Positions 55,804 to 64,000 of a DNA stretch of 64,000 nucleotides are shown one piece after another; the first letter of the stretch is position 1; every line of letters begins with the position of its first letter. Under the pieces are notes generated by a model. It saw nothing but the letters and a program-made list of their open reading frames with translations, was not told where the DNA came from and ran no database searches. A program made the position numbers and the translations under genes. Where the stretch lies: positions 1-64,000 of the forward strand of contig JBHENC010000014.1 of the NCBI GenBank assembly GCA_046262295.1. The letters run 5' to 3'. The stretch comes from JBHENC01 sp046262295. GTDB taxonomy: Bacteria; Acidobacteriota; Blastocatellia; Pyrinomonadales; Pyrinomonadaceae.

Positions 55804-57831
55804 TCAGTGATCGAGGTGATACGGCACGCTGGTGACGATGACTCTTCTTTTGAAAAGCAGCGAGCCTTTAAGAAGCAGCGTGCTTTGATTGTGCAAAAGT
55901 TGCTGCCACCAACGCGCAGGCACGAACTCCGGCAGGATTACTGTAACAAAGCCGTCTTCGCTCTTTCCCCTTAAACGGTCTATGTAGCGCAGCAGCGGGC
56001 GCACCAGAGAACGGTACGGCGAAGGCAGCACCACCAACTCGATGCCCGAACCCCACTGTTCCCATTTCTCTTGCAGCTTGCGCGTCGCTTCTTCATCGAA
56101 GTCTACATAAACAGCTTTGACGCCACCCGGCGCAATTGATTTGGCATATTGCAACGCATTGATGACGCCGCGATGAATGCCGGAAATCGGCACGATGACG
56201 GTGTTTTTTATTTCGTGGAGTTGTTGTAAGCCTTCTGTCGAAAGTTGCTTTGCCACGCCAGCGTAATGCTTATGAATCGAGCGGAACATCAGCACAAGCA
56301 GCGGAACAATAACGACGACGATCCACGCGCCGTGTATAAACTTCGTGATGATGAAGACGCATAGCACGATGAACGTGGCGATTGCGCCAAGCCCGTTAAT
56401 AACGATGGACTTTTTCCAGTGAGAAGAATCCGTGACTTCATCGTTGACGAAGCGCGTGGCGTGCGATTGTTCGGCAGCGAGCAGCGCGTCAGGTAAAGCT
56501 TGCGCGGCATCAGCGCCGTTATCAGGCAGCGGTGTTTCTTTCGGCTCATTTGGCCGCGCGGTATTCTTCGAGCTTACCGCATCGCGTTCTCTAAGCCAGT
56601 GGCGCACCATGCCGGACTGCGAGAGCGTGAAGGAGAGAAAAACGCCGACCGCGTAGAGCGGAATCAAACGGGAGGTATCGCCTCCAAAAGCCGCGACGAG
56701 AATGCCGGAGAAGATAGCGAGGATAACGATGCCATTAGAGAAAACTAACTTGTCGCCGCGATTAGCAAACTGGCGCGGTAGAAAGCGATCACGCGCGAGT
56801 AGTGAGCCGAGGCGCGGGAAACCGGCAAAGGAAGTGTTGGCAGCGAGCACTAGAATGAGCGCCGTTGTAATCTGCACCACGTAGTACAACCAGCCGAACG
56901 CACCCGTAAAGATGATGCGCCCAAATTGCGAGATGACCGTTTCGTTGGCTTTCGGATGCACGCCGTAGAGATACGCCATCACGCTTGTGCCGAGAAACAT
57001 AATCGTTAGCAGTACAGCCATGATAACCAACGTAGTTGAGGCGTTACGCGCTTCAGGCTTTTTGAAAGCAGGCACGCCGTTTGAGATCGCTTCGATGCCG
57101 GTCAATGCGGCGCAACCGTTCGAGAACGCACCGAGTATCAAAAACAGCGTGAGCGGTTGAGATGCGTAGCCTTCAGCAACTTTCAATTCCTCGCCCGTCG
57201 GCACGGGCGCAACGCCACCGATTGTCAGATAGTGGATGATGCCGTAGCCAATCATGAACAAAAAGCAGACGACGAAGGCATAAGTCGGAGCGGCAAACAA
57301 CGCGCCCGATTCGCGCACCCCGCGCAAGTTGGCAATAGCGACGAACGTTATGCAAATCAAACATAACGTGACTCTATGATCGTCGAGCCATGCGAAGCGC
57401 GTCCCCTGTACCATCGAAGTGATCGCCGCCACACCCGCCGCAATCGAAACCGAGACGGTCAGCACGTAATCAACGAGCAAGGACGCACCGGCGATTAGCC
57501 CTGCGTTAGTGCCAAAATTTTCTTTCGCCACGATATACGCGCCGCCACCCGAAGGGTAAGCGTGAATGGTCTGCCGATAGCTAATCGCAACGATGATAAG
57601 CAGCGTAGCGATGCCGAGAGAGATCGGCACGACATAGTTAAAGGAAGTTGATTGACCAAAAGCGACGGCTGCTGCCAGCACGAGCAAGATTTCCTCTGTT
57701 GCGTAAGCCGTCGAAGAAAGGGCATCCGAAGAAAAGATGGCGAGTGCTGTCTTTTTCGAGAGCCGTTCATGCTGCGCCTGTTCTGTCTTGAGCGGGTTGC
57801 CGACAAGTAAGCGTTTAAGTGATGTAGCCAT
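55804..57831 (-). CDS. APC-superfamily permease, KimA-like potassium transporter candidate
   Basis: The 675-residue protein has about 12 membrane helices (residues about 25-460) of APC type, with SSDALSSTAYATEEILLVL in the first broken helix and AYPSGGGAYIVAKENFG in the substrate region, as in KimA/YdaO proteins. A long cytosolic C-terminal part (about 530-675) follows, with VVVIVPLLVLMFRSIHKHY before it. KimA imports potassium and is inhibited by c-di-AMP. The gene is 31 bp downstream of a small membrane protein whose leader holds a ydaO-type riboswitch, which supports the potassium-transport assignment. An amino-acid permease role cannot be excluded. Confidence 0.82.
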   Translation of the reverse strand: MATSLKRLLVGNPLKTEQAQHERLSKKTALAIFSSDALSSTAYATEEILLVLAAAVAFGQSTSFNYVVPISLGIATLLIIVAISYRQTIHAYPSGGGAYIVAKENFGTNAGLIAGASLLVDYVLTVSVSIAAGVAAITSMVQGTRFAWLDDHRVTLCLICITFVAIANLRGVRESGALFAAPTYAFVVCFLFMIGYGIIHYLTIGGVAPVPTGEELKVAEGYASQPLTLFLILGAFSNGCAALTGIEAISNGVPAFKKPEARNASTTLVIMAVLLTIMFLGTSVMAYLYGVHPKANETVISQFGRIIFTGAFGWLYYVVQITTALILVLAANTSFAGFPRLGSLLARDRFLPRQFANRGDKLVFSNGIVILAIFSGILVAAFGGDTSRLIPLYAVGVFLSFTLSQSGMVRHWLRERDAVSSKNTARPNEPKETPLPDNGADAAQALPDALLAAEQSHATRFVNDEVTDSSHWKKSIVINGLGAIATFIVLCVFIITKFIHGAWIVVVIVPLLVLMFRSIHKHYAGVAKQLSTEGLQQLHEIKNTVIVPISGIHRGVINALQYAKSIAPGGVKAVYVDFDEEATRKLQEKWEQWGSGIELVVLPSPYRSLVRPLLRYIDRLRGKSEDGFVTVILPEFVPARWWQQLLHNQSTLLLKGSLLFKRRVIVTSVPYHLDH

Positions 57832-57862
57832 AATGTAACCTCTAAAGTGATAAACAAGCGCG

Positions 57863-58471
57863 CTAGTTGAGATTGACGCCGAGTTTGAGCAAGAAGAAAT
57901 GATTACCCTGCCTGAGTCCCGTGTTACCGAGCGAGCAGGCAGCGTATCCGGTCAATCGCGGATGCGGCTTGAAGGTGAGGCCGGACGTAAAGTATCCGGC
58001 AGCGTGCTTGCCTGTCAGCCAATCGGCGGCAAAAGTAAGACGCGAGTTGATGATTTGCTGTGCGTGCGCGCTTTGAGGCAGCACCGTGAGCAAAGTTAGC
58101 AGTAAACCAATGCCGATAACCGGATGGTGATTGCGTCGAACGCTTCCTTTAGACTTATCTATTGAGTTGATGGCGCGCGGCTTATCTTCTAGTAGATCGA
58201 GGCAGTAGCCGCCGAAGATAAGGAGCGGAATTGTCAGATAGAAAACGACGGTGCCAAGAGTGTGAAGATATGCGGCGGAATTGCGTGAGATCGGCAGCCA
58301 ACTAAGCGCGGTAAACACTGCGCCAAAGAGCGCCGAGACGATGCCGCCCGCGAAGCCAAAGACGGCACAGATTGCTTGCCACGTCCCCACGCGGGACTTG
58401 CGGCGAGGGAGTGAAGTTAATTGCGATTGATTATCAGTGTGATTTTCATGCGACCCGGAATCCCCGTCCAT
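57863..58471 (-). CDS. membrane protein of unknown function in the riboswitch-controlled set
   Basis: The 202-residue protein starts MDGDSGSHENHTDNQ with AAGGAAAAACTA before the ATG at 58471; an upstream extension would run into the terminator hairpin and is rejected. It has two or three hydrophobic helices (ICAVFGFAGGIVSALFGAVF and TVVFYLTIPLLIFGGYC) and a C-terminal region after IGIGLLLTLLTVLPQSAHA that looks like a second signal or membrane segment with a beta-rich tail. No family is recognised. It is first in the transcript under the ydaO riboswitch and precedes the KimA-like permease by 31 bp. Confidence 0.7.
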   Translation of the reverse strand: MDGDSGSHENHTDNQSQLTSLPRRKSRVGTWQAICAVFGFAGGIVSALFGAVFTALSWLPISRNSAAYLHTLGTVVFYLTIPLLIFGGYCLDLLEDKPRAINSIDKSKGSVRRNHHPVIGIGLLLTLLTVLPQSAHAQQIINSRLTFAADWLTGKHAAGYFTSGLTFKPHPRLTGYAACSLGNTGLRQGNHFFLLKLGVNLN

Positions 58472-58499
58472 TAGTTTTTCCTTTTGTGCTGCCAACGAC

Positions 58500-58534
58500 A
58501 AAAGGCGTGGAAGCACAATGCTTCCACGCCTTTT
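58500..58534 (-). terminator. terminator hairpin forming the riboswitch expression platform
   Basis: A perfect 16-bp stem (58500-58515 with 58519-58534) with a 3-nt loop ends in a short T run on the minus strand. It lies between the c-di-AMP aptamer and the ORF start at 58471, where an OFF-switch terminator would be expected. Confidence 0.8.
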
Positions 58535-58557
58535 AAAATTAGTCGCGGCAATGCCCT

Positions 58558-58735
58558 TCCCTTTGAGCCTACGAGGTTAGCTGACGGGCTTGAACTGAGA
58601 AGTGTTCCACGCGATTAACCGCAAGACAATGCTTAACGGCTTTTCGACGCTGCGCCCCGTGTCTCGCGCACGAAAATTTCCGGCGAGACGAGTTGGTTCC
58701 CCCGCGTCGCCCGTCACGCGCTTTTTTGAGAAAGC
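58558..58735 (-). promoter_or_regulatory. ydaO/yuaA (cyclic di-AMP) riboswitch
   Basis: On the minus strand the leader contains GGGGGAACC (complement of 58695-58703) and, about 110 nt later, GTCAGCTAACCTCGTAG (complement of 58569-58585), which are the two most conserved blocks of the ydaO aptamer, in the right order and spacing. The 16-bp terminator hairpin follows at 58500-58534, then the ORF starts at 58471. ydaO riboswitches bind c-di-AMP and usually turn off genes for potassium uptake and cell-wall functions. Boundaries are approximate. Confidence 0.9.
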
Positions 58736-58835
58736 ACGGCAAGCGACTTCGGCAGACAATTTTTCAATAAAACGAATGCTACGCTCACAGAGCGTACAAA
58801 ACAATTATACGCGAGTGCGGGTGAATTAGTATAGC

Positions 58836-60809
58836 TTATCCGCCGACGTGGACGACTGGCCGCTTTTCCGGATCATCTTCGGCTTGACGTAAAACTTCAT
58901 GCGTCACGGGCGCGGTATCGCCTTCGCCGAAAGCCACATACTTGAAGAGATAGGCAAGCGGGTTGCCTTCGCTCCATCCGAAATAAACGTGCGGTAGCTT
59001 GCCCGTTTTGTCGCGCAGGTAAAGCAGAAACGCCGCAATCGCGTTCGGCACCACCGGACTCTCCGTACGCAAGATGCGATAACCGCCCACCTCTTCGCCC
59101 TTCACCTTGAGCACGCCGGAAAACTCCGAAGCATCGCTCGGCTTGACTTCGAAGAACAAGATCGGCTCGTTCGTCGGAATGTGATTGTCCTCGCGCTTCT
59201 CTTTCTCCTTCGCTTGGTACTCGCTTACATCACCGCAATCGCAACGATTAGTGACAATGCGGATCGTACCGCGATTCGCTTCGTCAATGAATCTTTGCGC
59301 CGCTTCATCTAGCTTGACATCCTCCACGCGCAACTCGGTCGCGCGCCACAGGCGCGAGATAAACGACGAAAAGATGATCGCCCCAGTGAAGAACGAAGCG
59401 ATCTTGATTCCTTCAGGCTGTTCGATGATGTTAATGGCCGTCGTATAAAAAAAGACGAGCGAGATCAGCAAAAACGCCAGCCACCATGAACTGCCTTTGC
59501 GTCTGACGGAAAGCGTGACGGCGATGGCCGCCGATGTCATCAAAGCGAGTACGCCCGTCGCATATGCTCCGCCCTGCGCGTTAACGTCAGCTTTGAAGAG
59601 AATTGTCACGATGAAAGAGATCGCCGTTAAGACAAGAACGAGCGGTCGCGTCGCTTTCGCCCATGCCGGAGCCATGCCGTAGCGTGGCAAGTAACGCGGC
59701 ACGATGTTTAAGAGTCCGGCCATCGCCGATGAACCCGCGAACCACAAAATCGCTATCGTGCTAATGTCATAAATCGTCCCGAAGAGATCGCCGAGCAGAC
59801 CGTGAGCCAGGTAAGCGAGCGCGCGCCCGTTGGCTTCGCCAGCTGCCTGTGTCGCCGTCTCCGGTTGGTAAGCTTCCACCGGAATGAGCATCGTCGTGAT
59901 GATGCTGCTCGTAATCAACATCACGCTCATAATGAGCGCGGCGGAAGTAAGGAGTTTGCGCGTGTTGCGGATGCGGCCTTTCGGCAGTTGCAACCTGTCG
60001 GTCGGATCGCCTTTGACGAGCGGCATCACCACCACGCCCGTCTCAAATCCTGAAAGGCCGAGCGCGAGTTTGGGAAAAACGAAAAGCGCCGCCCCGATTA
60101 TCGCCAGAGGATTATTGTGAGAACCGAGTAGCGCGTTTTTCCAATTTGCTAAAACTTCTGGATGACGCGCAATCTCCATGAAACCCGCGCCGACGACCAC
60201 CAAGTTGAGCGTGATATAAGCGACCACGATCACCACCGCGATCCCGACTGCTTCTTTGAAACCTTTGAGAAAAACCGCGCCGAGCAGTCCGACCAAGATG
60301 AGCGTCACGATGACGCGATGATTGAGAAACTGCAAGTGGTCATGCACGAAAGGATTTTCGATGATGTGCGCGGTGGCATCCGCCGCCGACAACGTGACTG
60401 TGATGATGAAACTTGTCGCCGCAAAACCGAGCAGGCAGAGTACGAAGAGTTTGCCTTTCCAACGCGACAGCAAATCTTCCAGCATCGAGATCGAGCCATC
60501 ACCGTGCGGACTCGCCGCCGCCACGCGGTTGTACATCGGAAGCGCACCGAACAAAGTCAGCAACACGAGGATCAAGGTGGCGATGGGTGAAATCGCACCG
60601 GCGGCGAGGAAAGCGATGCCCGGCTGATAGCCGAGCGTCGAGAAATAATCAACGCCCGTCAGACACATCACCTGCCACCAGGGATGATCGTGATGCTTGG
60701 TTTTTGCATTGGACGCGAGCGGGGCTTCCGCGCCCTGCAAGTGGCCTTCGAGCAGCCAACGCTTGAAGCGTCCGGGCGTAGCTTTTGGTGCGTGTGTTAG
60801 TGTAGCCAT
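58836..60809 (-). CDS. APC-superfamily permease
   Basis: The 657-residue protein starts MATLTHAPKATPGRFKRWLL; the 33 residues upstream in frame lack homology pattern and an RBS. About 12 hydrophobic helices follow from residue 55 (VMCLTGVDYFSTLGYQPGIAF, FVLCLLGFAATSFIITVTL, IVVAYITLNLVVVGAG), with a broken-helix motif YFSTLGYQPG typical of APC transporters. The C-terminal 130 residues are cytosolic with a CDCG motif. It probably imports amino acids or ions; it resembles the other permease in class but not in detail. It lies upstream of the riboswitch and so is not itself under its control. Confidence 0.82.
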   Translation of the reverse strand: MATLTHAPKATPGRFKRWLLEGHLQGAEAPLASNAKTKHHDHPWWQVMCLTGVDYFSTLGYQPGIAFLAAGAISPIATLILVLLTLFGALPMYNRVAAASPHGDGSISMLEDLLSRWKGKLFVLCLLGFAATSFIITVTLSAADATAHIIENPFVHDHLQFLNHRVIVTLILVGLLGAVFLKGFKEAVGIAVVIVVAYITLNLVVVGAGFMEIARHPEVLANWKNALLGSHNNPLAIIGAALFVFPKLALGLSGFETGVVVMPLVKGDPTDRLQLPKGRIRNTRKLLTSAALIMSVMLITSSIITTMLIPVEAYQPETATQAAGEANGRALAYLAHGLLGDLFGTIYDISTIAILWFAGSSAMAGLLNIVPRYLPRYGMAPAWAKATRPLVLVLTAISFIVTILFKADVNAQGGAYATGVLALMTSAAIAVTLSVRRKGSSWWLAFLLISLVFFYTTAINIIEQPEGIKIASFFTGAIIFSSFISRLWRATELRVEDVKLDEAAQRFIDEANRGTIRIVTNRCDCGDVSEYQAKEKEKREDNHIPTNEPILFFEVKPSDASEFSGVLKVKGEEVGGYRILRTESPVVPNAIAAFLLYLRDKTGKLPHVYFGWSEGNPLAYLFKYVAFGEGDTAPVTHEVLRQAEDDPEKRPVVHVGG

Positions 60810-61380
60810 TTTCGTAGATGACAAAACGTGCGGCTCGCAGAACCGCAAGGGATTCAATACCCAACCGCAACTTCGACAAAACACTTCCCGCATCCGACCC
60901 GCACGCATGAGCGCACGCGGACGAAGACGGGAGAAAAGCAGAACCCGAAGCGATTTGACCGGCTCAATATATCACACTGCTACGGCGCAGCCGGAAGAGC
61001 GTATGTTGCGCCCGGTGCAACTCTGATTTGCGCGGTAGTGAAACCGTTAAGGCCGAATAATAGCACGAATTATAAGGCGGGCTATGATGAAAGCTCCAGT
61101 CAGCGATGTCCGTCAAAGCGGCGAATTCTGTTTCGGGAAGGCTGTTTTGATTATTGAAGGAAGGGTGCTGAAGATAAGAACCGCTCTAAAAAATAAGCGG
61201 GCGGGGGTCTCCCACAACCCCCACCCTAAGGCCACGTGTCCTCACCCCACGCGACCACTTCGCTCACCGGGGAGGCGAGCGCAAAGCAATTATGCACCAA
61301 TCAACTCAAAGTTTCAACCGCTTTATGTACATAAAGATTTATGCGGCGTTAAAGACTGCTCCGCCATATAATTCCGGCGT
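60810..61380. other. 570-bp intergenic region upstream of the APC permease
   Basis: No convincing gene. The stretch 61195-61285 has a C-rich/G-rich imperfect palindrome (GGGGGTCTCCCACAACCCCC followed by CCTCACCCC). I looked for a second ydaO aptamer here and found no GGGGAACC/GTCAGCTAACC pair. Two overlapping short frames (61084-61371) lack RBS and domain signs. Confidence 0.45.
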
Positions 61381-63438
61381 TCACGACTGCCCGAAACGCT
61401 GCCTGTATTCGGCGGATGTGATGAATGCCCTAACCATCGCGCGGTAGTTATTCGGCACGCGATTATTGAGCACATCGAGCCAGAAGTTATAGCCGCCCGC
61501 ATCCGGGTCTCTGCGCAAATATCCGAAATACTGCATTAACACAAACGCACGGTTATACTCCGCCTGCTGAAACGCCGCCTCTTCCACCACCTGCCGGACA
61601 GCTACGCCTCTCCCGCTCTGCTGCAACGTATTGAGATATGCCGTGCGATTGGCGCGCAGATCAACACCGCTGGTGGTTAGAATCGTGCCGAGCAACTTGT
61701 CTATAAACTCGCCCGGCTGCAAAGTTGCGGGATATAAGCGCAGGAATTCCGCACGCTGCACGAAGTTGTTCGCATACGTCGTTTTGCTCGCATCCAATCC
61801 GCTGCCACCGACAACCTGCCGTCTATCGGGCAAAAACTCTCCGAAACTCGGCTGCCTGTTCAGCGTTCCCTTGTAGATGCGGTAAACGTAGCTGCCCGAC
61901 TGCTGAAACTCCTGCTCGATAAAGAAGGCCGCCGACACCGAGACACGACGATCATCTATACACTGCGCGTCTGTGCCGCAGGCCGTAATCAAGGATGTCC
62001 AGTAGCTCAAGCCGCCCGCATCGGGTTCACGCTCGAGAAAGTCTCTGTACTGCTCTGTGACGAAAAAGGTCGTATCGTCAATCCCATTAACGAGCGTCAG
62101 TTCCGGCGCGGGATCAACGGTCAACGCGCCTGCGACATAGGCGATCTCGCCTGTGCCCGATTGCAGTCGGATGCTGTATTCACCGGCGGCGGCGCTTTCC
62201 GCAACACTCACATTGAAGCTGATAATCGGGTACGGCGTGCCGAAGCTTGTGCCGTATTGCCTGAGTGTTGACGGATCAACCGAAACGAAACCGGACGTGA
62301 CGCTGATGCCGGATGCGGGAACTTGATCCACGCCCTCGCCGCCGACAAAGACCATATAAGTGCGGCTCGGCGCGATGGGAACGGCGATAGTTGAGAGCTG
62401 CGAATTGATGCCAAAAATACGCGGGTTGAGTCCGGGCGTAGTCGTCGAGACAGCGATGTTGAAATTGGTCGTTGCGCCCGTTGTGACGCTGATATTGCTC
62501 GACGCCTCGAGTGTGCGAAACTGCGGCTGCGCGAGTCCCAGCCCGGCGTAACCGCCGCTCTGCGAAGAGATTTCAGAAGCCGGAATCGGATCGTTCAAAT
62601 ACTCTGTGACGAGGCGATAGTTTCCCTGCGGAAGATTATCAATGCGATACGCTCCGTTGGATAAGCTCAGATTGCTCGCGGCAATTCGCCCTGTGTTGAT
62701 GTCTTCCGCCCAGACGTGCGCGCCGAAGACAGCGGAGCCGCCCGCAAAAGCGACCGTGCCCGCGATTGAACCGCCCGAACGCGGGCCATAGATGGCGCGT
62801 ATGCCTGCACGGTCATCGTAAGAAAGCGAGCGCGCCGTCAGTGCCGGAAGATTATAAATGCCGTTTGCGCCCTGTCGCGGCTGCATCGTTGCGCCCACCA
62901 CAGCGGAATGTTCGAGACCCAGAAAATGGCCGAACTCGTGCACGAAGGTTGACTCAAGATCGTAGGTGCCGGACGTGCCGTCGGTGGAGAATTGCAGACA
63001 CGGATTGATGGCGATGTCTGCTTCGGTGATGTTGCCGTTATCCGGGTTGAAGAAGACGCGCGTGCGTCCTGTGATAACCGTCGAACTACCGCACGGAGGA
63101 AAGAGGCTCGAAGAGTTATCGGTGACGGTAATCAAATTAACGCCATCGGCTCCGACCGACGTGGCACTCGAAGATGTCTCTGCGAAACGTATGTTGGAGG
63201 CGGCAGACCAGCGCGCCATTGCGCGGCGGGCGGCTCCAACCACGTCGCTGCCCGGCTTGATGTTGCCCGGCGGAGAAGAAAGCGATGGCGACAAGGCGAC
63301 GGTAATCGTCGTGGTCGGCCACTTAATCTGTACGTTACCCGATGAGTTTGTAAATTGTAGCGTGTAAGCGTGTGCCGGTATAACCGCGCTAAAAATTAGC
63401 ACGGCGGTCAGAAGCAGAGCGGTAAAGCGATGGTACAT
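61381..63438 (-). CDS. secreted matrixin-like metalloprotease with DUF4214 repeats
   Basis: The 685-residue protein has a signal peptide (MYHRFTALLLTAVLIFSAVIPAHA). A metzincin domain follows: HEFGHFLGLEH at residues 167-177 supplies three zinc His and the Glu168 base, with Met185 in the GATMQP Met-turn. Further on is a carboxypeptidase-regulatory-like beta domain (about 220-290, SIAGTVAFAGGSAVFGAHV), an Ig-like part (about 335-450), and two DUF4214-type units (VTEQYRDFLEREPDAGGLSY, FGYLRRDPDAGGYNFW). DUF4214 units are often on surface proteins of Acidobacteriota. The enzyme probably cleaves extracellular protein. It is monocistronic. Confidence 0.85.
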   Translation of the reverse strand: MYHRFTALLLTAVLIFSAVIPAHAYTLQFTNSSGNVQIKWPTTTITVALSPSLSSPPGNIKPGSDVVGAARRAMARWSAASNIRFAETSSSATSVGADGVNLITVTDNSSSLFPPCGSSTVITGRTRVFFNPDNGNITEADIAINPCLQFSTDGTSGTYDLESTFVHEFGHFLGLEHSAVVGATMQPRQGANGIYNLPALTARSLSYDDRAGIRAIYGPRSGGSIAGTVAFAGGSAVFGAHVWAEDINTGRIAASNLSLSNGAYRIDNLPQGNYRLVTEYLNDPIPASEISSQSGGYAGLGLAQPQFRTLEASSNISVTTGATTNFNIAVSTTTPGLNPRIFGINSQLSTIAVPIAPSRTYMVFVGGEGVDQVPASGISVTSGFVSVDPSTLRQYGTSFGTPYPIISFNVSVAESAAAGEYSIRLQSGTGEIAYVAGALTVDPAPELTLVNGIDDTTFFVTEQYRDFLEREPDAGGLSYWTSLITACGTDAQCIDDRRVSVSAAFFIEQEFQQSGSYVYRIYKGTLNRQPSFGEFLPDRRQVVGGSGLDASKTTYANNFVQRAEFLRLYPATLQPGEFIDKLLGTILTTSGVDLRANRTAYLNTLQQSGRGVAVRQVVEEAAFQQAEYNRAFVLMQYFGYLRRDPDAGGYNFWLDVLNNRVPNNYRAMVRAFITSAEYRQRFGQS

Positions 63439-64000
63439 AAAATCCCCGGTTGGTGAATTAAAGCCGATTACGAAAAGTCTTAACGGGCTGCGTTATAGAA
63501 TTTTCAAGAAATGGCGCAAGCTCGTTAGCAGTTACATTTAAGCAAGGAGAGGGCAATCGTATGATTTATTGCAAACTGTGCGTTTTTCTCAACTTACGTC
63601 GTGAATTTCAGCAAACTCGCACGATACGGAAAACACACAGTTTGCCGGTTCTCTTTAGAAAAAAGTAGGCCGCACTCCCGAAGAAATGCGACAAACAACT
63701 TTAAACCAGAAGGCACTAATAAATCAATAGGCCGAAGCTCAAGCTCGCTTAAACTCCCAACCTCGAATGAGCATTCGGCTCGCGCCATTGAGCGGCGTGA
63801 GACGCGCGCGAAGTGTGCGGCTTCCCTGTGGCAACTTTGTCTTAACCGCATAAACGCCACACTAAATTCCAAAAAAGCTTTCCCTCATCAAGCAAAAGAC
63901 GGTGCAAATTCGGGATACGCGCCCGGCAACAGCATGGCACGCGCGTTGCTGCCGCTGCGATCAGTAATAAGCGAGCGTCGCGTGTTTGTCAGTGAAATCG
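63439..64000. other. right-edge region without a clear gene
   Basis: About 560 bp with no convincing coding region. A minus-strand frame (63594-63872) has no RBS or domain. A plus-strand ATG at 63933 opens a frame that runs off the end (MARALLPLRSVISERR...), which might be the beginning of a gene continuing outside, but 22 codons are not enough to call it. The sequence should contain the promoter of the minus-strand protease. Confidence 0.4.

Noticed and set aside
60810..61380. Possible second c-di-AMP riboswitch upstream of the other APC permease
   Set aside because: The conserved GGGGAACC and GTCAGCTAACC blocks are absent.
63594..63872. Minus-strand 92-codon frame
   Set aside because: No RBS, no recognisable motif and odd composition.
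1..64000. CRISPR array, rRNA operon or further tRNA genes
   Set aside because: No regularly spaced repeat array, rRNA signature or second convincing cloverleaf was seen on reading.

Overview
The window is a GC-rich bacterial chromosome segment, mostly ordinary metabolic and housekeeping genes with a few accessory patches. The mix of secreted TPR-CHAT proteins, a matrixin-like protease with DUF4214-type repeats, an OpcA/Zwf pentose phosphate cluster with a transaldolase-phosphoglucose isomerase fusion, a HemQ-type protein and a c-di-AMP riboswitch suggests an Acidobacteriota member, perhaps the Blastocatellia/Pyrinomonadaceae branch. That assignment is inference from gene content; there is no rRNA gene to confirm it.

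Layout. 0-2.4 kb: a secreted EF-hand-like protein and an IS1-family element with a perfect 9-bp target duplication and a broken transposase. 2.6-9.7 kb: two consecutive secreted TPR-CHAT putative proteases separated by a strong hairpin. 9.8-26.5 kb: a ten-gene, one-strand sugar cluster (tkt, tal-pgi, gnd, zwf, opcA, glk, pgl, rpiB, a GH63-like glucosidase, class III fbp). Together these free glucose from a glycoside, phosphorylate it, oxidise it through the oxidative pentose phosphate branch and recycle carbon to glucose 6-phosphate; only rpe is not seen. 27-34.3 kb: a hybrid histidine kinase, apt, acylphosphatase, a secreted glycosidase-like protein and a HemQ/chlorite dismutase family gene.

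34.6-42 kb: a cytochrome c and tRNA-Arg(UCG) border an AT-richer accessory stretch with two HNH proteins (one a DUF262-HNH fusion), an EEP-family enzyme, a secreted protein and a secreted metzincin. 42-49.1 kb: a quinone reductase, then a tightly coupled set speD - DUF4178 - 61-aa small protein - DUF350 - membrane-anchored speE - Tat/lipoprotein flavin oxidoreductase, which looks like a membrane-linked polyamine module. 49.3-54.8 kb: an acyltransferase, then a coupled set with a lone microcompartment shell protein, psuG, an S9 peptidase and uvsE.

55-61 kb: small membrane proteins and two APC-superfamily permeases; between the permeases lies a recognisable ydaO/yuaA (c-di-AMP) riboswitch followed by a terminator hairpin, so the downstream small membrane protein and KimA-like permease are probably c-di-AMP controlled. 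61.4-63.4 kb: a secreted matrixin-like protease. Several gaps in the sugar cluster and around apt hold hairpins built of degenerate heptamer repeats.
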